In this document: piece after piece, positions 29,061 to 35,140 of the stretch
Layout: each line of letters starts with the position of its first letter
Position numbering within the stretch: position 1 is the first letter of the stretch
NCBI GenBank assembly: GCA_003427395.1
Contig: BFEA01000117.1
Location: 1,007,543-1,042,682, forward strand
Source of the DNA: Chara braunii
Lineage: Eukaryota; Streptophyta; Charophyceae; Charales; Characeae
DNA length: 35,140 nt
Direction: 5' to 3'
The notes under the pieces: model-generated
Databases searched by the model: none
What the model was told of the DNA's origin: nothing
Seen by the model: the letters and a program-made list of their open reading frames with translations, nothing else
Made by a program: the position numbers and the translations under genes

Positions 29061-29500
29061 TAACAGTATATTGCAATTCACCTGAGTCCCTTCCTCGAAC
29101 TGGTGAACTGTTTTACTAACAGTTACTCCGGAGTGGGCCACCGTGTGTCCCACTCCACTTCAATTCCTCTCTTCTCAAGGAACATGAAGATCCCCAGAAT
29201 GCAAGAAAGCCACATCAGTAAAGAGCCCCGTCAGCAGACCAGTCGCTCTTTCACCGAAAGTTCGCTGAGAGGACTACTCTCTGTAGGCATACCGCCAATC
29301 CTCAGACTTGCTCCTTACATCTCTCCCCTTCAATCAAACGTTCTTTTTCATATCGTCTCCATACGATTCGAGAGACCTGCTTTCCACGGACACCTGTTTT
29401 CCACTTCCCTTTTGTCCTGTTTGTTTTCTAAACACAACACACTGCTTTCCCCGTGCGCAACACACACACCTTCAGCTTTCCGTCTGTAATAGCACATAAG
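29061..29500. other. unassigned stretch
   Basis: No recognised gene. A 128-codon plus-strand frame (29103-29489) has no recognisable family and a biased composition. Confidence 0.35.
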
Positions 29501-29510
29501 TGGGACCTAT

Positions 29511-29740
29511 ACTATACATGCGGGACTCATACCGTATATATACTACTATACAATCCATAGGACTTACTCCTTTTGACCAGTTAAGTTATATACTATACAT
29601 GCGGGACTCATACTATATGTACTGTTTAATCCATAGGACCTACTTCTTCGACCAGTTAAGCTATACTATACATGCAGGACTCATACTGTATATACTATAT
29701 AATCCATAGGACTTAACTCCTTTGACCAGTTAAGTTAGAT
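29511..29740 (+). repeat. minisatellite, three units of 73-81 bp
   Basis: Units start ACTATACATGCGGGACTCAT at 29511, 29592 and 29665 and end GACCAGTTAAGTT or similar. The core is shared with the array at 30806-30935. Confidence 0.9.
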
Positions 29741-29845
29741 GCGTACTGCCGGTATTTGGACATCTGGTGAACGGAAATGGGCAGGCCCTACCGGGTTCTC
29801 CCCCAAAACAACACCGAATTGGTTTCTTTTTTTTATCATTTAGGT

Positions 29846-29919
29846 GCGCTCGCCTACCGCGCCTAGGTTAGAGACACCGCGGGCGCTCGCCTACCGCGCC
29901 TAGGTTAGAGACACCGCGA
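29846..29919. repeat. perfect 37-bp tandem duplication
   Basis: Units 29846-29882 and 29883-29919 are near-identical (GCGCTCGCCTACCGCGCCTA, then GGTTAGAGACACCGCG), with a CCTAGG palindrome in each. Confidence 0.95.
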
Positions 29920-29993
29920 ACCGATTTAGAATTTCGTAGAAGCTTCTTGGATGGACCGGTAGATTGGAATCAGGCGTGTAGTCGTCCAAAACG

Positions 29994-30050
29994 TTTTAGA
30001 TTTTTGTGGAAATTTTAGATTTTTGTGGAAATTTTAGATTTTTGTGGAAG
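29994..30050. repeat. 19-bp tandem repeat, three units
   Basis: TTTTAGATTTTTGTGGAAA three times in exact period 19; the last unit ends in G. Confidence 0.95.
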
Positions 30051-30252
30051 CTTCTCGAAACCGTAGATTAGAATCGGACACCTTGTGAATCGATATGGAC
30101 AGGAGGTATTCTAGAAAACTTGGACGGACCCACTATGCCCTGCGTCAAAGGACACAACGATTTAGACTGACGAGCGCATAAATTGGGTGGGCCCTACAGA
30201 AAATCGTGCGTCACTCGCGTGTGTGCTGCGCACATCCACCTAACATCCACCT

Positions 30253-30382
30253 CGATCGACAGTTTACAGGAGCAGCAGGGCCGTGATTCAGCCGCATATG
30301 AGACGAACATGCAAAACCGATCGACAGTTTACAGGAGCAGCAGGGCCGTGATTCAGCCGCATATGAGACGAACATGCAAAAC
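30253..30382. repeat. perfect 65-bp tandem duplication
   Basis: Units 30253-30317 and 30318-30382 are identical, each starting CGATCGACAGTTTACAGG and ending AACATGCAAAAC. The lack of mismatch implies a recent event. Confidence 0.95.
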
Positions 30383-30539
30383 CGCTTCTCACTAATTTGA
30401 TATGTTTGTCGGTCCTGATGGTCTGTGCAGAATATCAAATCGGTTGATTTGATTGTTGGACTAAATGTGGTTTGGCCAAAACTAATTTTTGTTGAATCAA
30501 TCTGCCTAGTAACTCTATCAACCGTCCAAACTGTTAAAT

Positions 30540-30680
30540 CATTCTGTCCAAAATGCCCATCCTTTCTCCCAACCTATATCTATATGTCCAAAATGCTCAT
30601 CATTTCTCCCAAGCTAAATCTGGTCCGTCCAAAACATGCTCATCACTTCTCCCAACCTATATCGGCTGTCCAAATCGGTT
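30540..30680. repeat. degenerate GTCCAAAA...CTCCCAA repeat, about three units
   Basis: TGTCCAAAATGCYCATC followed by TTTCTCCCAA recurs at about 30546, 30587 and 30635. GTCCAAA also recurs beyond the array. Confidence 0.75.
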
Positions 30681-30805
30681 CTGATAATGTACTAAATAGG
30701 AAAATCGAACTGACCAATTCGGTTTGATGGCTGTCCAATTGCATTTTCGTTTGTCCAAATCGCTTCACCTTGATTCTAAGTTACCTGGTCAAAGGCGTAA
30801 TAGTG

Positions 30806-30935
30806 TATATGTGGGACTTAGTCTATACATGTGGGACTCGTACTATATTGTCACTCTATACATGTGGGACTCGTACTATATTGTCTCTATACATGTGGGA
30901 CTCATACTATATGTACTATATGTACTATATGTACT
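30806..30935 (+). repeat. minisatellite sharing the 29511 core
   Basis: CTATACATGTGGGACTCGTA recurs with period about 30-33 bp (three units), preceded by a partial unit and followed by TATGTACTA repeats. Confidence 0.9.
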
Positions 30936-31224
30936 ACATGTGTGTGGTTGCGTGCTTTCCACTTTTACTGTGAGCACTTTTGGGAGGCATTGTGTTTCAG
31001 AATCGTTTTGGTTCGTTCGATAACAACTGCACACAAGCTCTCGCCGAGCAATCAACGAAATCGCAATTAGCATTTTGGCACACAGGAGAATCCAAAAGGC
31101 GTACGGAATCAGCACCAGACGCGCTGCGCCCCGCCCCGCCGCACCTTCTTATCAGTGCGAGCCGGCCGGCTAAAACGCGCACGTCTGTTCCCTGCCTTTC
31201 CCCCCCAATCTCCCCCCCCTGCCC

Positions 31225-31840
31225 CTCAGATATATAGAGAGAGGGCACGTCCACGTGTCCACCGAAGGGACCGCTCTCGAGGTACCTCATTTAGCAATCT
31301 CATCTCCTCGCTCCCCTATTTCCCGCCCTCGTCCACCTTTATTTCATAATCCCCCGTCGTCTGACTGCCCCCTGTAATCCTTCCTGTCTACCTACCCTGC
31401 CATATTTCCCGCCATATCCCTTTCCTGGTTTCCCCCCCATATCCCTTTTCTGGTTTTCCCGCCATATCCCTTTGCTGGTTTTCCCGCCATATCCCTTCGC
31501 TGGTTTTCCCGCCATTTTCCACGACGGCCACTCAGACACGCAGCGTCGCGTATCCCCCAACGCGTATCTCCCCAACGCGCACACATATAGAAAAAGAAAG
31601 CGCGTCCACGTGTCCACCGAAGGGACCGTTCTCGAGGTAGCCCGTCTGGCAACCTCACCTCCTCGGTCCCCTATTTCCTGCCCTCGTTCACCTTTGTTTC
31701 ATAAGATCCCCCCTCGCCTGACTGCCCTGTCATCCTTCCTCTCTGCCTACCCTGCCGTATTTCCCGCCATACCCCTTTGCTAGATTTCCCGCCATTTTCC
31801 ACCACGGCCTCATCATACTCGCAGCGTCGCGCATCTCCGT
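31225..31840. repeat. 355-bp offset tandem duplication
   Basis: Copy A (31225-31560) and copy B (31583-31840) share TCCACGTGTCCACCGAAGGG at offset 355. They also share CTCGAGGTA, the TTTCCCGCC block and CGCAGCGTCGCG. Copy A is longer because a 25-bp unit inside it has been amplified to five (starting 31405, 31430, 31455, 31480, 31505). Confidence 0.9.
31319..31792 (+). promoter_or_regulatory. cluster of seven E2F-type TTTCCCGC octamers with G-boxes
   Basis: TTTCCCGC, which fits the E2F/DP consensus TTTSSCGC, occurs at 31319, 31405, 31455, 31480, 31505, 31760 and 31785. Each half of the duplication also has a CACGTG G-box (31252-31257 and 31607-31612), and the first half has a TATATA at about 31230. 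Four of the octamers come from one amplified 25-bp repeat, so they are not independent. No downstream coding exon is recognised, so regulatory function is inferred from motifs only. Confidence 0.4.
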
Positions 31841-32360
31841 CCTTCCAGATTTCCACAACATCACCACCACTCCTATGTACCTGTCTCCGTACTCTTTTGC
31901 TGCTATCCTTTCTTCGTCCAGACCTGCACCTCCTACAATCGTGATAATCCGCCTAATTCATTTTGTCCATGACTTCACCATATCCCGCTGCACGCCCGAC
32001 TGCCTGCCTTCCTGTCTGCCTCCGTGCTCCTTTTCCGTTTTTCACCTTCACGCCCTCATAAAACCCTTCCCTGCCCACAATTCCGCACATCGCTACATTC
32101 TTTTTTCCCTATTTCCCTCCACGTTTCCACACCCCCACTACCTGCCTAACTGCCAGGCTCGCCCCCCTCACTCACAGACTTCTCTCTCGCCGCTTCCCTT
32201 CGTCTCCCATAAGGGCCATTCCGTGTTTCCTGCTGACCTCTCTCTCTCTCTCTCTCTCTCGCACGCCTCCCCACTCGTCACTCCATGTTTCCTGCTGACC
32301 TCTCTCTCTCTCTCTCTCTCTCTCAAGCCTCCCCACTCGTCACTCCGTGTTTCCTGCTAA
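31841..32360 (+). repeat. pyrimidine-rich tract with (CT)n and a 67-bp repeat
   Basis: C/T-dominated. TTTCCTGCTGACC(TC)n...CCTCCCCACTCGTCACTCC recurs about 2.5 times from 32223. No gene recognised. Confidence 0.8.
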
Positions 32361-32770
32361 CCTGTACGTTTCCAAAGCTGCCCTTCACACATACTGACAC
32401 ATTAAGACCAGCCCGCGAGCTTTGCTGAGGGATACGGGGCACCGGGACTGCAGTCGGTGGAAAACGATAAGCCATGTCTGATTACTCAGAGCACTATACT
32501 TATTGCGACCTGAACGAGGACTCGGCAGAGCTGCAGCGTAACAACAGCTAGCGAAGCTTCAATCCGAGGCTTCCCAATTCTCTCAGGTAGCACCATGAGA
32601 GGAATTTGAATTTTCGGAAACGACGCGCCACGTCCAGTTCCACACGGGATCGGGACCTGGAAGACAACTCAGCAGAGTGGCGCAACAGGACCACAGGCAA
32701 AGAATCTGAAGCCCGAGACTTTTTTTTTTTTTTCCCGAGACTTCATACTAATTATACAGTAAATTCCCCA
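32361..32770. other. unassigned stretch
   Basis: No recognised gene or repeat apart from a T-run at about 32719-32733. Confidence 0.4.
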
Positions 32771-32784
32771 AAAGGGCACCCGTG

Positions 32785-33270
32785 AGACGAATGGACTGAC
32801 AAGCGCCTTGGATGTCATGACCGACCGCTTTTTTCTCCTGGTCGTCCGCAACTTCGCATGACTTCGCGAACGCAAAGACAGGTCGCCCAAACCATGAAGT
32901 GTGCCATGCCTGGCTTTCAGGGGGGGAAAAAAACACGGGGGGGTAATACGCATTGACTGACAAGCGCCTTGGATGTCATGACCGACCGCTTTTTTCTCCT
33001 GGTCGTCCACAACTTCGCATAACTTCGCAAACGCAAAGACCGGTCGCCCAAAACATAAAGTGTGTCATGCCTGGCTTTCAAGAGAGGGGGGGGGGGAGGA
33101 ACACAAAAAAAAAACACGGGGGGGTAATACGCATTGACTGACAAGCGCCTTGGATGTGTCATGACCGACCGCTTTTTTCTCCTGGTCGTTCGCATAACTG
33201 TGCGAGGCAAAGACTGGTCGGCCAAAAAATAAAGTGTTATGCTTGGCTTTCAGACAAAACACTGTGGGTG
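32785..33270. repeat. three-unit tandem array, periods 161 and 181 bp
   Basis: GACTGACAAGCGCCTTGGAT starts at 32794, 32955 and 33136. Units end in GGCTTTCA followed by a G-run, an A-run and CACGGGGGGGTAATACGCAT. Length differences lie mostly in the G/A runs. The first two units are closer to each other than to the third. Confidence 0.9.
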
Positions 33271-33930
33271 ATACGCACATATTCCTGATGATTCCTTCAG
33301 CAAACCAAAACTAAAAATAATAAAAACAACATAGAACATCTATAGCCAAACAACATAGAACCCAAAAAAAAAAAAAAAAAAAAAAGAAACATAGAACATA
33401 GAACATCTATAGCCACCACGCCAACTTCTTCTAGCAATTCAGTAGCAATCGGCTTTAGGCATTCCTAATTTAAAAAAAAAAAAATCTCTCACCTAAATAT
33501 ATATACAGCTAATCATGGCCAAGTCGTTCGACCGGGTCCTCTAAGACAAGCGAGACGAGAGCACAGGCACAGAAAGCAACTGCCGATTCACCCAGCCATT
33601 CAGATACGAGTGAGTAATTGTGCATCCAGCAGCCTGCCTGCCTTCCGGTATAAGGATAAGAAGAGTTGATGACTCTTCCCCTGATCATGGATAGAGATGG
33701 TCTGATGGTTCTCTCACAGATATGAGCAAATCAGGCAGACGCCACAGAAACAATCATACAGATATTACTTGCATTCAGGCGGCATCGTAATCCTATGAAC
33801 GACATCACAAATACTAATTCAGCTCTCCATCAGAACGATTATGGAGAAAACCTCTCGCCATCAGAACGCCAACAGGCGGCATCGTAATCGTCTGAGGAGA
33901 AAGCCTCTCGCCAACAATTTCCTTTACAAG
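33271..33930. other. unassigned A-rich stretch
   Basis: Has an imperfect repeat AACATAGAACATCTATAGCC (about 33328 and 33394) around an A-run, and GGCGGCATCGTAATC twice (about 33778 and 33872). No gene recognised. Confidence 0.5.
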
Positions 33931-34280
33931 TAATTAAAAGGAGAGCCCGCGGGGGGTGGGGGGAGAGGAAGGGATAGAGAGGGGATGGGAGGGGCGCGGA
34001 TGGGGGGGAGATGGACGAGGGAGGAAGGGAGGAAGGGGGGGTTGAAAGGGAGGGGAGTTGGGAACGTGAGTAAGCATCATAAGAAGGAAGGGAGTCGGAG
34101 CACTCCATCTACGAACGAGGTGAATAGGGCAAAGGGGAGAAAAGAAGAACGGAGAGGAAGCGGCAGACGAGGGGCAGGAAGGGGGGAGAAGGGAGGAGGA
34201 GAGTGACGGAATGAAAGATAACGGAACGGCGTGAGAGGAGAAGAGAATGAAGAGGGAAGTAAGGAGAAAAGGCCAAAGAT
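33930..34280 (+). repeat. purine-rich tract with G-runs
   Basis: About 350 bp dominated by G and A with many GGG runs (GGGGGGTGGGGGGAG, GGAAGGGGGGG), able to form G-quadruplex or triplex structures. Overlapping open frames are low-complexity. Confidence 0.85.
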
Positions 34281-35114
34281 CATCCACTCGGTGGAAAAAT
34301 AATAGACAAATACGTTCCTTTGAGGTTCCATTTAGTTAGATGCATACTTCAACGAAACGATAACCAACCAAAGCGCGAAGCGTTCGTATCCCTCTTCCGC
34401 CAGTCGTGTCTATCTGCGAGACCAGGTTTAGACAGAGACATAAAAGAAGGAGATAATCTCGACTGAGAAAAGAAGAAAGAACCTATCGAAGAATATATAC
34501 AGTTTACATCAGTGTGAACAAACAAAAAAAAGAGCTTCAGTTGCACTACACCTACTCGATTATACAGCTCAAGAAAGAATTCTTGACTGCATCATAGAGC
34601 ATATACACCAAAAAAAAAAAAAACACCACACCACCTCCTCGATTATCAGCGTGATTTTCCGCTGCCCACCATCAAGGGAATGATTGATTGTTTTCCTTTC
34701 TTCATCCATTCATTTCATTAAACAAAGAAACGACCAAAAGCGCTCAAGAGCTGAACTGCTATGTTACACAGGTAATAAGAGGCCTGATGACAACACCAAG
34801 TGGCCGTCAGACGGTGACGACCATTGATTTGCTTGTTCGTGATAAGAAAGTAGGAAAGTTTCCCTTCCTCAAACAATTTCCCAGATACTACAATACACAC
34901 ACCAGCAGACAGACAAGACAATACACACCTCCGCTCCGCTTCAATGACCGAGCTCCTCGTCCCTCAGAGCTCTTTGCATCTTTTCCCTACCGCGATCCTG
35001 CTGACGATAATAAAGAAATCAACGGCCGGGCCGGGGTACAACTTCGGTGTTCATAAAGCGGCAGCAAACATGCAAAGAAACCATCATCAGGAGGAGTGAT
35101 TACTTCAGCTGCCC
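34281..35114. other. unassigned stretch
   Basis: Mixed composition. A 122-codon plus-strand frame (34688-35056) has no convincing relative. No gene can be supported. Confidence 0.4.
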
Positions 35115-35140
35115 TCTCTCTCTCTCTCTCTCTCTCTCTC
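35115..35140 (+). repeat. (CT)n microsatellite at the window end
   Basis: Uninterrupted CT repeat that runs off the window. Confidence 0.95.

Noticed and set aside
28350-29063. 237-codon plus-strand open frame
   Set aside because: It runs through a CCT/CTC tract and is Ser/Pro/Leu/His-rich. Overlapping frames on both strands are also open, which indicates composition rather than coding.
34688-35056. 122-codon frame containing VIRGLMTTPSGRQTVTTIDLL, faintly like the end of histone H4
   Set aside because: The match needs a two-residue gap. No other H4 block is present in any frame, and the conserved helix residues around it are absent. Most likely chance.
1-35140. CRISPR array, prophage or bacterial operon
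   Set aside because: No regularly spaced short repeats with unique spacers, and no bacterial gene order. The content is eukaryotic throughout.

Overview
The window is 35 kb of repeat-dense plant nuclear DNA from a large genome. It holds two recognisable host-gene exons on the + strand: one from a dynein heavy chain and one from the C-terminal end of a plant-type receptor-like kinase. It also holds one degenerate U6 snRNA copy. Seed plants other than cycads and Ginkgo lack dynein heavy chains, so a dynein exon together with a plant-type kinase points to a streptophyte with flagellate sperm (charophyte, bryophyte, lycophyte or fern). A Chara-like alga fits best, but the sequence alone does not prove it. 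The window has one assembly gap (203 N at 14584-14786). No complete protein-coding gene can be supported, and most open frames are chance or low-complexity.

Layout. 1-98 is a perfect 44-bp inverted repeat. 538-3660 holds a 5'-truncated LINE with its 3' tail and interspersed R1/R2 repeats. 3881-5122 holds MITE pieces, the dynein exon (4499-4660), a complete 201-bp MITE and a poly(A)-tailed R1 copy. 5790-6950 is a second LINE fragment. 7190-7633 is the kinase exon. 8010-10180 has LINE, R1 and R2 pieces and a tandem pair of tRNA-like repeats. 11165-12430 is a LINE joined to a second tRNA-like SINE. 12440-14310 is a zone of two-copy tandem repeats, including a 165-bp dimer. 13430-15430 and 17064-18600 are two more LINE fragments. 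18600-23300 is mostly unassigned, with a possible gag-like remnant at 21314-22816. 23296-27600 carries MITEs, ending in two interlocked inverted repeats. 27987-28062 is the U6 pseudogene. From 28.6 kb to the end there are no convincing genes, only strand-asymmetric pyrimidine or purine tracts and many short tandem arrays. Among these is a 355-bp tandem duplication carrying seven E2F-type octamers.

How the parts relate. Six LINE fragments share one ORF2 C-terminus (W-rich 'WRWWD..W' and 'ILLG' blocks), and all lie on the - strand. Their 3' ends carry the same 55-bp block (R1) that also occurs alone with poly(A), the usual picture of short elements borrowing a LINE 3' tail. In three minus-oriented copies R1 is followed by a hairpin whose 12-nt loop is conserved while the stem changes with pairing kept. 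That is what would be expected of an RNA stem-loop recognised by a LINE reverse transcriptase, and it is the strongest candidate here for something undescribed. A second family of ~200-bp MITEs with TTAA-like target duplications accounts for much of 23-27.5 kb.
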